A stretch of DNA of 64,000 nucleotides from Acidobacteriota bacterium (GCA_029565065.1 JAKQOW010000178.1:1-64000), one strand, 5' to 3'. Positions 1 to 7,662 are shown, counted from the stretch's first letter. Translations and numbers: made by a program. Notes: generated from the sequence alone by a model not told the origin.

Positions 1-1
1 C

Positions 2-130
2 ACGATCCTGCACATTCTGGAAGTCACTTTGACCGAAAAACGCCCGCTGTATCAGGTGTTGACCGAATCGGCCGACCTGATGCCACCAAGGGGTGCCGCT
101 AACCAGAAGAATCTATTCGAGATCTTTTAG
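2..130 (+). CDS. 3' end of an unidentified gene (partial)
   Basis: The reading frame is open from the left edge and ends at TAG in 128-130, giving 42 residues that finish in NLFEIF. Composition (TLTEKRPLYQ, then DLMPPRGAANQ) looks like a genuine protein C-terminus, and the repeat-filled intergenic region begins just after it. The other two forward frames are less protein-like. I do not recognise the family from this fragment, so no function is given. Confidence 0.5.
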   Translation, partial: TILHILEVTLTEKRPLYQVLTESADLMPPRGAANQKNLFEIF

Positions 131-140
131 GACACTAGTG

Positions 141-233
141 CGATTACGAGTACGATTACGATCACGATTACGAATGACGATTACGAATTACGAGCACGAA
201 CCATCAACGATCAACCATCAATCATCAACGATC
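141..233. repeat. GATTAC hexamer array followed by AACCATC heptamer array
   Basis: From 141 to 199 the sequence is a degenerate array of a 6-bp unit (GATTAC, with variants GAGTAC, GATCAC, GAGCAC). From 199 to 233 it changes to a 7-bp unit (AACCATC, with variants AACGATC and AATCATC). Both units recur in the same orientation relation at many other intergenic sites in the window. The array lies between the end of the left-edge gene and the end of a reverse-strand gene, so it is a 3'-to-3' spacer. Confidence 0.85.
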
Positions 234-254
234 GCTCAGGCTGGGCGCCTGAGC
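234..254. repeat. Hairpin GCTCAGGC/GCCTGAGC at a gene end
   Basis: GCTCAGGC (234-241) pairs with GCCTGAGC (247-254) around a 5-base loop. It lies 5 bp beyond the stop codon of the reverse-strand membrane protein gene. A closely similar hairpin (TCAGGCG/CGCCTGA) occurs at 33725-33741, again directly after a reverse-strand stop codon. There is no T-run, so this is a REP-like or mRNA 3'-end element rather than a classical intrinsic terminator. Confidence 0.6.
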
Positions 255-259
255 GTTCG

Positions 260-445
260 TCACAGCCAGCGCCAGTCGTGGTGGGTGAGGAGGTACCAAA
301 CGACGTAGATCCAACCAAGCAGCCCGTGCAGCAGCACCCACAGGACCGACTTGTTCGCCGTCCACGACATCACCATGGCCAGCGCCGCGCCGAACCCCAA
401 CCCCGATCCGGCCAGAGCGCAGCCCCGCCCTTCCCGTTCTGCCAT
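260..445 (-). CDS. Small two-helix membrane protein
   Basis: Encodes 61 residues starting MAEREGRG. The ATG at 445 is chosen because a good ribosome site (AGGAGGTG) lies 5 bases upstream; a longer frame exists but has no such signal. Residues of about 10-25 and 30-53 form two hydrophobic segments, and the protein ends in THHDWRWL. Tiny proteins of this type, with a glycine-rich first helix, NKSVLW and then a WIYVVWYLL helix, are common conserved inner-membrane proteins of unknown role. No partner is apparent beside it. Confidence 0.75.
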   Translation of the reverse strand: MAEREGRGCALAGSGLGFGAALAMVMSWTANKSVLWVLLHGLLGWIYVVWYLLTHHDWRWL

Positions 446-584
446 TGTGCCACCTCCTGATCTGAATGCACCTACAGCCACCGCGCGGTGGCACCGGTGT
501 CAGTCCCCCTGTTTGCCCTTAGCGTATGGGGTATCCGATGCGCACCGCCGGCAGGCACCTTTCCCGCCGGCGGCGCGCCTTCGG

Positions 585-995
585 CTATTCGGGCTTGGAG
601 CCGCAACCGCTCCGGCTGGGGCACTGGCTGCAGTCCGGCTTGGCGGCGGTCTTCCCCTCGGCGGGAACCACCTTCTCCAGCTTCGCGGCGGGAGCCACCG
701 GGGCGAGGGCCTTCAGGATCTCGTCGGGATTGGTCTTGGCCGTTTCGAAGGTGACGGCGTACTGGCTCTTTTCCTTGTCCACCTTGGCGGCGACGATGCC
801 GGTCTTCTCGGCCAGCGCCTTGGACAGCGCCTTCACCGTGGCCACCTGGTCCAGGCCGGGCACCGCGAACACGGCGGTTTCCTGGGCCACCGCCGGCTTG
901 GCGGCGGGCGTGGCGGTGGTGTCGGCTGCCAGCAGGCCGCCGGCGACTGCGCCTACGAGAATGGCAAGCACCGTGAGTCTGGTCAGCTTCATCAT
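585..995 (-). CDS. Secreted HMA-like domain protein with Cys tail
   Basis: Encodes 136 residues. Start at 995 (MMKLTRLT) has GGAGG nine bases upstream. Residues 1-24 form a signal peptide ending in an AxA-type site, followed by an Ala/Pro/Thr linker. The central 70 residues (ETAVFAVPGLDQVATVKALSKAL, with later NPDEILKALAP) have the beta-alpha-beta pattern of a heavy-metal-associated domain but lack its CxxC. The C-terminus carries three cysteines in CSQCPSRSGCG, possibly a metal site. It lies downstream of a membrane-anchored protein of similar design and a NapH-like Fe-S protein, which suggests redox or metal handling outside the cytoplasm. Function is inferred only from this. Confidence 0.75.
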   Translation of the reverse strand: MMKLTRLTVLAILVGAVAGGLLAADTTATPAAKPAVAQETAVFAVPGLDQVATVKALSKALAEKTGIVAAKVDKEKSQYAVTFETAKTNPDEILKALAPVAPAAKLEKVVPAEGKTAAKPDCSQCPSRSGCGSKPE

Positions 996-1033
996 GTCCG
1001 CAATCCTCCACATGTATGGTTTATGGGTCGCTA

Positions 1034-1456
1034 TCACTTGCCTGTCGCCGGGATCTGATCCCGGGAAATTCCATCCACATCGACCACCCGGTAGACGCCA
1101 AACGCCACCTCGCCGGTCGCTTCGTTGTACACCGGGCTCTCGATGGCCCGGATGATCGCAGCCGGGCCGGTCCGGCTCGGGTCGTAGGTCACCTCGGCCC
1201 GGTTGCGCGAGGCAAACGCTTCGAATCGTATGATGCCGGGCGCGCCTTCGAGTTGCACGGCGGCGCGCTCGGCGGTATCCACGCAGCGCAGCCCCTCGAT
1301 CAGCAGGACGGCGGTCCGTTGCCCGACAGCGCCCGCCGCCGCGGCGGGCCGAAAATCGCGGGTATAGCTGGGCACGGCCACGAGACTCGCCGAACCGATT
1401 CCGAGCAGCGCCAGCAGGAGCACCACCGCGGGGATCCACCAGGGCGACACCCTCAT
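1034..1456 (-). CDS. Membrane-anchored HMA-like domain protein
   Basis: Encodes 140 residues starting MRVSPWW. A single N-terminal membrane segment (about 6-28) is followed by an extracytoplasmic domain with the fold pattern of heavy-metal-associated domains: strand VLLIEGLRC, helix DTAERAAVQL, strand RAEVTYDPS, helix GPAAIIRAIES. Only one cysteine remains where CxxC would be expected (GLRCVDTA). Its ATG overlaps the stop codon of the upstream Fe-S membrane protein (ATGA), so the two are translationally coupled. The secreted relative at 585-995 follows 38 bp later. The trio looks like an operon, with the HMA-like domains as periplasmic partners of the Fe-S protein. Confidence 0.75.
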   Translation of the reverse strand: MRVSPWWIPAVVLLLALLGIGSASLVAVPSYTRDFRPAAAAGAVGQRTAVLLIEGLRCVDTAERAAVQLEGAPGIIRFEAFASRNRAEVTYDPSRTGPAAIIRAIESPVYNEATGEVAFGVYRVVDVDGISRDQIPATGK

Positions 1457-2265
1457 CGTCGCACCCCCTCGAGACGCAGCTCCAGGGCGCCGGCGGCCGG
1501 ACAGGCGTGCACGCACTCCAGGCAGAGGGTGCACTCGCCCGAGCGCACCTGATCCACCCCGGACACATCCAGCGCGTGGGGACAGGCCCGGTCGCACGCG
1601 CCGCAGCGGGTGCAGGCCGCTTCGGACCGCGCCAGGCGCATCCGGCCCACCGCCGCCAGCGGCCAGAGCGCCGCGCCCAGCGGGCACAGGTAGCGGCACC
1701 AGGCCATGGGCACCAGCACCGCCGCCGCCAGCAGCCCTGCCAGCACGGCGTAGCTCCACGGCATGACGTCGTGGCCGTGGAAGCTGAACAGGATGTAATA
1801 GGGATCGTACCCCCGGAAGATCAGCTCCCCGGTTCGATAGGTGAAGTACAGGATCACGAGGAGGACCGGCACCCGCAGGAGGCGGAGCCAGCGGTCCGCC
1901 GCGCGGGGCGGCTCCAGGCACTGCCGGTACCCGCCGCCGGGAGAGCGCCGATTCCGCCGGAACATACGCCGGCCCAGGGCGGCCAGGCCCTCGCTGACGG
2001 TGCCGAACGGACACACCCAGGCGCAGAACGATTTGCGCGCCAGCGCGGTGAGTCCCAGCAGAGCCAGAAAGAGGGTCAGGTTCAGCTCGCCCGCGGCGCA
2101 GCTGAACCGCTGGCTGGTGACGAAGGCGTACAGCGTCTCGAGGCCGCCGAAGGGGCAGAATTTTTCCACGCTCGTCAGGGACCAACCCATGGCGAAGCGC
2201 CAACCGGTCACGGCGGCGGCCGCGACGATCGCGATCTGGAAAATTCGGCGGGTCAGTTTTAGCAT
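1453..2265 (-). CDS. NapH-like polytopic 4Fe-4S membrane protein
   Basis: Encodes 270 residues. Two to three membrane segments carry the signature cysteine motifs of the NapH/NosR/CcoG superfamily: CPFG near 37, CAWVCPFG at 81-88 and CRYLCPLG at 190-197. The C-terminus has two classical 4Fe-4S sites, CTRCGACDRACP (218-229) and CTLCLECVHACP (245-256). Family members pass electrons from quinol towards periplasmic reductases or reduce metal-maturation factors. No reductase gene is adjacent. An in-frame start at 2322 is possible, but MLKLTRR at 2265 best fits the N-terminal membrane segment. The stop codon overlaps the start of the next gene. Confidence 0.85.
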   Translation of the reverse strand: MLKLTRRIFQIAIVAAAAVTGWRFAMGWSLTSVEKFCPFGGLETLYAFVTSQRFSCAAGELNLTLFLALLGLTALARKSFCAWVCPFGTVSEGLAALGRRMFRRNRRSPGGGYRQCLEPPRAADRWLRLLRVPVLLVILYFTYRTGELIFRGYDPYYILFSFHGHDVMPWSYAVLAGLLAAAVLVPMAWCRYLCPLGAALWPLAAVGRMRLARSEAACTRCGACDRACPHALDVSGVDQVRSGECTLCLECVHACPAAGALELRLEGVRR

Positions 2266-2337
2266 GTTCGGTTCGCTGGGCCGGCTGCCAAGCACCGGCG
2301 AAATGAACCGAAACCCTACCATCCAGCCGGCACTTCG

Positions 2338-3243
2338 TCAAGTGATTTCGGGTGTTTCCAATGGCACTTCCCGAATCCCGCCCGCCGCGGCCAGCTCGAA
2401 CACCGCCAGGGCGCCGGGGCCGTCCCCCACCTTGGCCAGCCCCGCGAACAGCGCGCCGCCGCCGTCGCCAGCCGCGTCATCGCCGGCCGTGCGGACGGTG
2501 GACCGGTAGGGGTGGTGCATGTGGCCGGCGATGACCAGCGCCGGTCGCAGGTGCTCCACCAGCAGCCGCGCCCATTCGTTGCCCACCGCGGTGTAGCGCA
2601 GACTCCGGCGCCGGCGCTCGAACTCGGCGGCGTCCCTCTCGGCGATGACCCCGGCCGGCCACTCGTGGAGCACCAGCACGTCCGCACCCGGCTGGTCCAG
2701 CAGGAACTCCACGTGGGACTCCCGAAAATACGAATACTCCTTGGGCGACACCTGCCGCCGCCGGTCTGCGGCGGGAAGCGGCTCGGTGAACTTTTCAGGG
2801 TGAAAGATGCCGGACAGGGCGCACACCCGCACTCCGTGGATCGAACCGGCGAAGGCCCGGCCGAGATACGTGCAGTTGCGACAGAGGGTGGAGCCGTCCG
2901 GATGCTGTTTGAGAAAACCGACCGGTTCATGATTGCCGCCGATGAAATAGACCGGCCGCGGCAGTGCCAGCTCACCCGCCCAGACGGCCGGGAAATCTCC
3001 CAGCTGCCGGTACCGGGCGGGCGCGGCCATGGTCTGCAGGTCTTCCGCGTGCCGGATGGGCTCGAAGTCACCCGCCTGCAGGACAAAATCCAGCGGCCGG
3101 CCCAGGCGCGCCTCGGCGTCCCGCAGCAGGACCACCAACTCGCGGTGGCGGCCATGCACGTCGCCGGCGCAGGCGAGGGTCACCGGCCGCCCGGCGGCGC
3201 CGGGTCCAGAATGAAGCGATGGAAAATGGCGGCGCGTGATCAC
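2338..3243 (-). CDS. Metallophosphoesterase resembling lariat-debranching enzyme
   Basis: Encodes 301 residues from a GTG start with GGGAGGGAG upstream. All metallophosphoesterase motifs are present: D28-x-H30, GD at 58-59, GGNHE at 102-106, LHEWP at 192-196 and GHMHH at 240-244. Beyond these shared motifs, the middle section matches the eukaryotic RNA lariat-debranching enzyme Dbr1 in order and wording: AGDF, a DLQTMAAPARYR segment, IGGNHE, a YLG block, GVRV plus LSGIF, and a C-terminal LLEHL-like block (LLVEHLRPA) before the last His motif. Dbr1 has Cys in the first metal motif, whereas this protein has Asp. Substrate is unknown; a 2',5' or other phosphodiesterase role is inferred from resemblance. 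Confidence 0.85.
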   Translation of the reverse strand: MITRRHFPSLHSGPGAAGRPVTLACAGDVHGRHRELVVLLRDAEARLGRPLDFVLQAGDFEPIRHAEDLQTMAAPARYRQLGDFPAVWAGELALPRPVYFIGGNHEPVGFLKQHPDGSTLCRNCTYLGRAFAGSIHGVRVCALSGIFHPEKFTEPLPAADRRRQVSPKEYSYFRESHVEFLLDQPGADVLVLHEWPAGVIAERDAAEFERRRRSLRYTAVGNEWARLLVEHLRPALVIAGHMHHPYRSTVRTAGDDAAGDGGGALFAGLAKVGDGPGALAVFELAAAGGIREVPLETPEIT

Positions 3244-3324
3244 CGGTCTCCCTCCCCCACTGGTTGACCCTTAGACACTGTTTCAGGATCCCGGCGGGAG
3301 TAACAGTGGCTTTCATTCAGAGAT

Positions 3325-3333
3325 TGATATACT
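3325..3333 (+). promoter_or_regulatory. Candidate extended -10 promoter
   Basis: TGATATACT (3325-3333) reads as an extended -10 element (TG, one base, TATACT) in an AT-richer patch between the divergent phosphoesterase and lipoprotein genes, about 75 bp before the lipoprotein start. No convincing -35 box lies 16-18 bp upstream, which extended -10 promoters tolerate. Confidence 0.35.
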
Positions 3334-3408
3334 GTTGCAACAAATGACGCAACTTTCAGGTTCGTGACCCGATAAGTGAGTCAGTTCATCATCAAGGAGG
3401 GCGTGGGT

Positions 3409-4206
3409 GTGCGATACCGAATAGCCACGGTGGCGTTCGTGCTGTCCGCGCTGGTCCTCGCCTGCGCCTCCCACAACGGGAGGAATCCCATGAACGAATC
3501 GGGCAAGTCCGGCGGCACCTCCGGCGCCGTCATCACGGTGGCCGCGCCCGGCGGTTACGTGACCGCGGACGCGGCGTTTGTGGTGTCGGTCCCCTACCTG
3601 GTCATCCAGGAAGACGGCCGCATCATCCGCCTGGCCCAGGGACCCGGCGGATACTGGAATGTCTGGAAGACCGGCCAACTAACCACGCCATCGCTGCCGG
3701 AGCTGCTGCAGCGGCTGGAAGCCTTGGGATTCTGGGAATGGGACAGCCGGGCGGTGGAACGAGAGGTCCACGCCACGACCCTCATCACCGACCTGCCCAC
3801 CACCGCGATCACGGTCCGGGCCGGCGGGCGGGAGAAGACGTTTGCCTGTTACGGGCTCCGCCAGTACTGGCAGCACCACGCCATCCCCGCGCTGCAGCAG
3901 CCCGTCGCGGCGCTGGACCTGCTGGAGGGGTTGCCGGCGCCTGACATCTACTACCCGCCCGCAGGCGAGGTGTTGCTCATCCCCCTCGACGAGCCGCTCC
4001 CTCGCAACGCATCGCCGGGCGCCTGGCCCCTGCCGGCTTTGCCGCTCCGCGTGTCGGGCGGCGTTCACCGCGGCAGCCTGCTGGGCGCCTACGACGGGGC
4101 GGAGTTCCGCCAGATCGTCGAGGTGCTGACCCGGCACAGCCTGATCCGGTTCGACGGAAAATACTATACGGCGGCGTACCGCCCCGTGTTCAACACCGGC
4201 AAATGA
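3409..4206 (+). CDS. Lipoprotein of unknown function
   Basis: Encodes 265 residues. The GTG at 3409 is preferred over an upstream GTG at 3376 because AAGGAGG lies eight bases before it and the resulting N-terminus (VRYRIA, hydrophobic core, LVLAC) is a lipoprotein signal with lipobox cysteine. The mature part contains a segment (residues of about 60-150) with a WNVWKTG block, a leucine-rich ELLQRLEALGFWEWD helix and a TTAITVRAGG strand, as in several secreted bacterial proteins of unknown role. No catalytic motif is visible. It precedes the DUF1521-peptidase gene by 94 bp with a hairpin between, so co-transcription is uncertain. Confidence 0.75.
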   Translation: MRYRIATVAFVLSALVLACASHNGRNPMNESGKSGGTSGAVITVAAPGGYVTADAAFVVSVPYLVIQEDGRIIRLAQGPGGYWNVWKTGQLTTPSLPELLQRLEALGFWEWDSRAVEREVHATTLITDLPTTAITVRAGGREKTFACYGLRQYWQHHAIPALQQPVAALDLLEGLPAPDIYYPPAGEVLLIPLDEPLPRNASPGAWPLPALPLRVSGGVHRGSLLGAYDGAEFRQIVEVLTRHSLIRFDGKYYTAAYRPVFNTGK

Positions 4207-4208
4207 TC

Positions 4209-4226
4209 CCCGGCGCGTGCGCCGGG
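4209..4226. terminator. GC-rich hairpin after the lipoprotein gene
   Basis: CCCGGCGC (4209-4216) and GCGCCGGG (4219-4226) form a tight perfect stem three bases after the TGA stop. No T-run follows, so termination would be weak or the hairpin may mainly protect the mRNA end. Confidence 0.4.
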
Positions 4227-4300
4227 TCGGATACGGATTCGATATCTTATAACCTGTCGGTCGGGAGCCGGGCTTCCGGATCCGGCAGAAGGAGGGGACC

Positions 4301-5815
4301 ATGTCCGATGTGGGGGGCGTGGGCGGCGCCGGCGGAGTTCAGGGAGGCGCCTCTCCGTCCGATCAGACCTGGAGTGTGGACCAGGACAGCAACACCATCA
4401 CCCTGGACAACGGCTACACCGTCACCTTCGAGAACGACGACCAGGCATGGCACATCCGGGACGCCGACGGCAACGACGTCCGGATCTGGGGCGATCCCCA
4501 CGTGCACGAGGGTGACGGCGGCAAGTGGGATTTCAAGGCCCAGATGACCTTCGAGCTGGAGGACGGCACGAAGATCACCGTCAAAACCAAGCCCATCGGC
4601 GACGGCTCGGTGACCGTCTCCGACGAGCTCATCATCACGAAGGGCGACCAGGCCATTCACGTCACCGGCATCGCCGACAACAACGTCCAGATCGGCGACG
4701 TGACCATGGACGGCGCCGCGCTGGACGCGGCCACCGCCGACGGCTATGTGGCCACCGAGACGGGCGGAGTGGACGACTGGAGTTTCCGCGGCACCGAGAT
4801 CACCCGCAACCTTCCGTTCGTGGACTACGACACGTACGTCGCCGCCATGGGTCTGTTCGAAAACCCGCCGCCCCTGCACCTGCTGGATCTGACCGCGCTT
4901 CACACCGCCGCCCTGGCCGCCGGCCAGACCGACGACGAGTACATCCGGGAGCAGCTCGACCAGCTCGAGGCCGACATGCAGGCCCAGCTGGACGACGCCC
5001 GGCAGAAGATGAATCAGGCCGACAACTTCTACGAACGGAAATACTACGAGGACCTGGTCAACGCCCTCTCGACGGACATCAGCGAGCTCCAGGCCGGCGA
5101 GGGGTCCGGCTCCGTCGAAGACAAGATGAACCTTTACAACCGCCTCGCCTTCGAGTTCCACCTGGAGGTGGAGTACAACATCAACATCACCGGCGTGGGG
5201 GTGACCTGGACTCAGGCCGAGCTGCAGGAGCTGGAGGACCAGCTCGAAATGCTCCCGCCCGATTTCACCGTCTTCAACCACAACCTGCGCGAGATCCGGC
5301 GCGAGGCCATGCAGCCCGGCGTCGGCGGCTACAACACCGGCTCCGGCCTCATCGCCCTGGGGTCGGGGAACGTGGGCCGGTCCATCATCCACGAGATCGG
5401 CCACGACTTCGACAACGAGAACCCGCGCTGGGACGACTTCTTGGCCACTTCCGGCTGGGTGAACCACTCCTCCGATTTCACCGACATCAGTTCCGACTTC
5501 ACCGGAAACACCTACACGCCATACAACGGTTCCGCCCGCTACAGCGACGGGCAGATCTACAATGACGGCGATCCCATCGACCTGGACGGCGACGGGGTCG
5601 ACGACGGCATCGTCCAGGTGCACTACGGCCAGGTGTACGTCTGCGACGCCGACGCCGATTTCATCTCCAACTACGCCTCCACCAACCCGCTCGACGATTT
5701 CGCCGACTGCCTGAAGTTCTTCTGCAAGGATCCCCAGCAGCTCAAGAACGACTGCCCCGACAAGTACCAGTTCATGGTGGAGTTCATGGGGTACGATCCG
5801 CTGGCTGCACCGTAG
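4301..5815 (+). CDS. DUF1521 autocleavage domain fused to HExxH metallopeptidase
   Basis: Encodes 504 residues; the start is fixed by AGGAGGGG just upstream. There is no signal peptide; the N-terminus is Gly-rich. Residues of about 22-170 match DUF1521, the metal-ion-inducible autocleavage domain known from the Bradyrhizobium effector NopE1, including WGDPHVHEGDGGKWDF with the scissile-type Asp65-Pro66. Residues 205-265 are strongly helical. Residues of about 285-500 resemble the anthrax-lethal-factor-like zincins: GGYNTGSGLIAL, HEIGHDF (His364, Glu365, His368) and a downstream YASTNPLDDFADCLKFF helix that could supply the third ligand. A Ca-binding-like DLDGDGVDD loop sits at about 428-436. 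I infer an exported, self-processing protease. The next gene may encode its inactive relative. Confidence 0.85.
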   Translation: MSDVGGVGGAGGVQGGASPSDQTWSVDQDSNTITLDNGYTVTFENDDQAWHIRDADGNDVRIWGDPHVHEGDGGKWDFKAQMTFELEDGTKITVKTKPIGDGSVTVSDELIITKGDQAIHVTGIADNNVQIGDVTMDGAALDAATADGYVATETGGVDDWSFRGTEITRNLPFVDYDTYVAAMGLFENPPPLHLLDLTALHTAALAAGQTDDEYIREQLDQLEADMQAQLDDARQKMNQADNFYERKYYEDLVNALSTDISELQAGEGSGSVEDKMNLYNRLAFEFHLEVEYNINITGVGVTWTQAELQELEDQLEMLPPDFTVFNHNLREIRREAMQPGVGGYNTGSGLIALGSGNVGRSIIHEIGHDFDNENPRWDDFLATSGWVNHSSDFTDISSDFTGNTYTPYNGSARYSDGQIYNDGDPIDLDGDGVDDGIVQVHYGQVYVCDADADFISNYASTNPLDDFADCLKFFCKDPQQLKNDCPDKYQFMVEFMGYDPLAAP

Positions 5816-5876
5816 GGCGGACGGATTTCCGGTCGAGTCGTCCATTTGAGATCGTACGCAACAAGGAGGTCGTCAC

Positions 5877-6494
5877 ATGTTTGAGCCGAGGAAATGGAAG
5901 CGCACGGAATTGGAGATGGTCAACCAGTTGCTGCGCCATCTCCCCGAGCGCCACATTCGATACAACGAGGGATTCGCCGAGCTGGTGCGCGAGGATTATC
6001 TCACGGGCAAGGACAAGACCAGCCTGTCGGCAGCCGGGGCCTACCGGACCCGCGGCGGGTCCATGATCCTGTTCAACCCCGCCTTCTGGGATCCCGTGCC
6101 CATGGGCGCCACCGAGATCCCGGCGGTCCACTTCACCCTGCTGGCCCTGGTGGGCTATTCGCTCTTCACCACCCTGGAGGTGAAGAAGGGCTGGCCCCCC
6201 ATCATGTACCCGCGCTTCGACCGCGGGGCGGGCGCCCGGGCGCTGGTCAAGATCGTGGACCGGGAGTTGTTGCCGAAAGAGCTGCAACTGCGCGGCGGCG
6301 AGCTGTACATGGATCCCAAGCTGGTTTCGCTGGACCGGAGCTTCGCCTACTGTTACGCCCTCTACGTCCTGGCCCCGGAGAACCTGCTCCGCTCGTTCCC
6401 CGAAGCGTACCAATACCTGAAGACGCGAATCTTCGCCGGACGGGAGTACCGGGCGCAGCAGGCCCTGTCGGGCAAGCATCGGATCCGGGTCTGA
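5877..6494 (+). CDS. Probable peptidase-dead lethal-factor-like protein
   Basis: Encodes 205 residues, with AAGGAGG six to seven bases before the ATG. It follows the DUF1521-peptidase gene by 61 bp. Its order of blocks parallels that protein's peptidase domain: LPERHIRYNEGF, a GAYRTRGGSMILF strand, a hydrophobic helix AVHFTLLALVGYSLF, a KKGW block and a C-terminal FAYCYALYVLAPENLL helix. That last helix resembles the third-ligand helix of these zincins. HExxH is missing; only the first His remains (VHFTLL). No signal peptide or membrane segment is evident. It could be a pseudo-enzyme, inhibitor or immunity-type partner. The homology is my reading by eye and needs structure comparison. Confidence 0.7.
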   Translation: MFEPRKWKRTELEMVNQLLRHLPERHIRYNEGFAELVREDYLTGKDKTSLSAAGAYRTRGGSMILFNPAFWDPVPMGATEIPAVHFTLLALVGYSLFTTLEVKKGWPPIMYPRFDRGAGARALVKIVDRELLPKELQLRGGELYMDPKLVSLDRSFAYCYALYVLAPENLLRSFPEAYQYLKTRIFAGREYRAQQALSGKHRIRV

Positions 6495-6544
6495 GCGCGA
6501 CGACGTTCAGGATTCGTTCCCCTTCGTTGCGGATTGCGCGCTCG

Positions 6545-6921
6545 TGCATACAACTCGTGCTCGTAATTCGTAATCGTCATCGTAATCGTGATTCGCAATC
6601 GAGGCTCGAGACTCGAGGCTAGAGGCTCGTTCCCAGCCACCGGGTCTCGCGGTTCGGGGTTCGGGGCCCGGGGTTCGGGGCTCGGCACTCGTCTCCAACG
6701 ATCAACCATCAACCATCAACAATAGTCGGACCTGGGACCTGGGTTCCGGGACCTGGATCACAAAACCCGGATTCTAGTACTCATTCACCCACTCACCGAT
6801 TCACGCATCCTCCCATTCATTGTCCCAAACGCACAATGAGAAATGAAAAATGAAAGATGATCAATGAAAGGCTCCTCTTTCCTTTTCACCCATTCACCCA
6901 TTCACCCATTCACCCATTCAC
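6545..6921. repeat. Composite heptamer-repeat region, reverse polarity
   Basis: In order it holds: a reverse GATTAC array (6554-6600), a reverse CCTCGAG array (6601-6631), a reverse CCGAACC array (about 6640-6690), an AACCATC array (6690-6724), a reverse CCCAGGT array (6725-6760), octamer TTCACCCA arrays (6780-6812 and 6886-6921) and an AATGAAA array (6834-6869). Positions 6624-6757 are the reverse complement of the cassette found at 9742-9875 and 22080-22206. The last octamer array supplies the TGA stop codon of the reverse-strand lipoprotein gene. Confidence 0.9.
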
Positions 6922-7385
6922 CATAAGAGAAAATCGAGCGTCTCGCCGGCGTTCTCGCGGTAGGTGCCCTCGATTTTGAACTCCCCGTCGATGTCGGTGA
7001 GCACGATCTCGTAGTACTGCGGGCCGCCGGCGTACATGATCTCGTAGCGGATGTTGGTTCGCCGCTCGCCGTCGAACAGATTGTTCGTTTCGGTGTAGTG
7101 GAGCATCTTCCGGCCCAGGACCGCGCCCACCTCCTGGCGGCGCTTGGCGTGGGCGGCGACGAACTTTTCGCGGCTCACCTCCTGCCGGTAGCCCAGCGCC
7201 AGGCAGCGGTCGTAGGCCTCACCGGCCTGTTCCGTGGCGACGAGATCGCAGTATACGCCCACCAGCTTCTCGTCCAGCTCCATGGGCGACGGCCGGGGCG
7301 GCTTGTTCCCCTTGCAGCCGGCCAGGATGATCACCAGGAGCAGCACCGCTCCCGTCACCACCGCCACAATTGTCCCCGTTTGCAT
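6918..7385 (-). CDS. Lipoprotein of unknown function
   Basis: Encodes 155 residues from ATG at 7385 (MQTGTIVAVV), with GGGAGGCG upstream. A hydrophobic N-terminus ends in a lipobox (ILAGC), so the mature protein is probably lipid-anchored. The rest is a small mixed alpha/beta domain with YCDLVATEQAGEAYDRCL, SREKFVAAHAKRRQEVG and ending in GETLDFLLW. The shape, helix first and then a four-strand sheet with a late YEIVL block, resembles small DUF4019-like or NTF2-like folds, but I cannot assign it. The final Trp-stop (TGG TGA) is formed by the adjoining octamer repeat array. Confidence 0.75.
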   Translation of the reverse strand: MQTGTIVAVVTGAVLLLVIILAGCKGNKPPRPSPMELDEKLVGVYCDLVATEQAGEAYDRCLALGYRQEVSREKFVAAHAKRRQEVGAVLGRKMLHYTETNNLFDGERRTNIRYEIMYAGGPQYYEIVLTDIDGEFKIEGTYRENAGETLDFLLW

Positions 7386-7511
7386 GGCTCGCCTCCCGTC
7401 TGGATTGCACGCACCCGAAGCCATAGACGGCCTCTGCCAGAAAATTCCGCGCCCGTCACGGGAATCCTATCACCCGGGCATAAGGATAGGCAATTGGTTG
7501 GTCAATTCAGA

Positions 7512-7662
7512 TGGTGAATGGGTGAATGGGTGAATCGGGAGACGGGAGAGGAGAGATGGGAGACGGCTCTCGGTTAAAAGTCCAGAACAAAAAAGCCTCT
7601 GTGTCTTCTGCGTCCTCTGTGGTGAATCCAGGCACCCCGAAGTCCGATGTCCGCTGAGCGGG
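7512..7662. repeat. Mixed short-unit repeats (octamer, GGGAGAC, CCGATGT)
   Basis: Upstream of the glycosyltransferase gene: TGGGTGAA octamers (7512-7540), GGGAGAC heptamers (7534-7566; the reverse complement, GTCTCCC, recurs near 14195 and 50264), a CTCTGTGTCTTCTGCGTC-type block ending in GTGGTGAAT (7598-7626), and CCGAAGT/CCGATGT heptamers (7639-7654). The rest of the 440-bp gap, 7386-7511 and 7663-7825, shows nothing I can identify. Confidence 0.75.
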
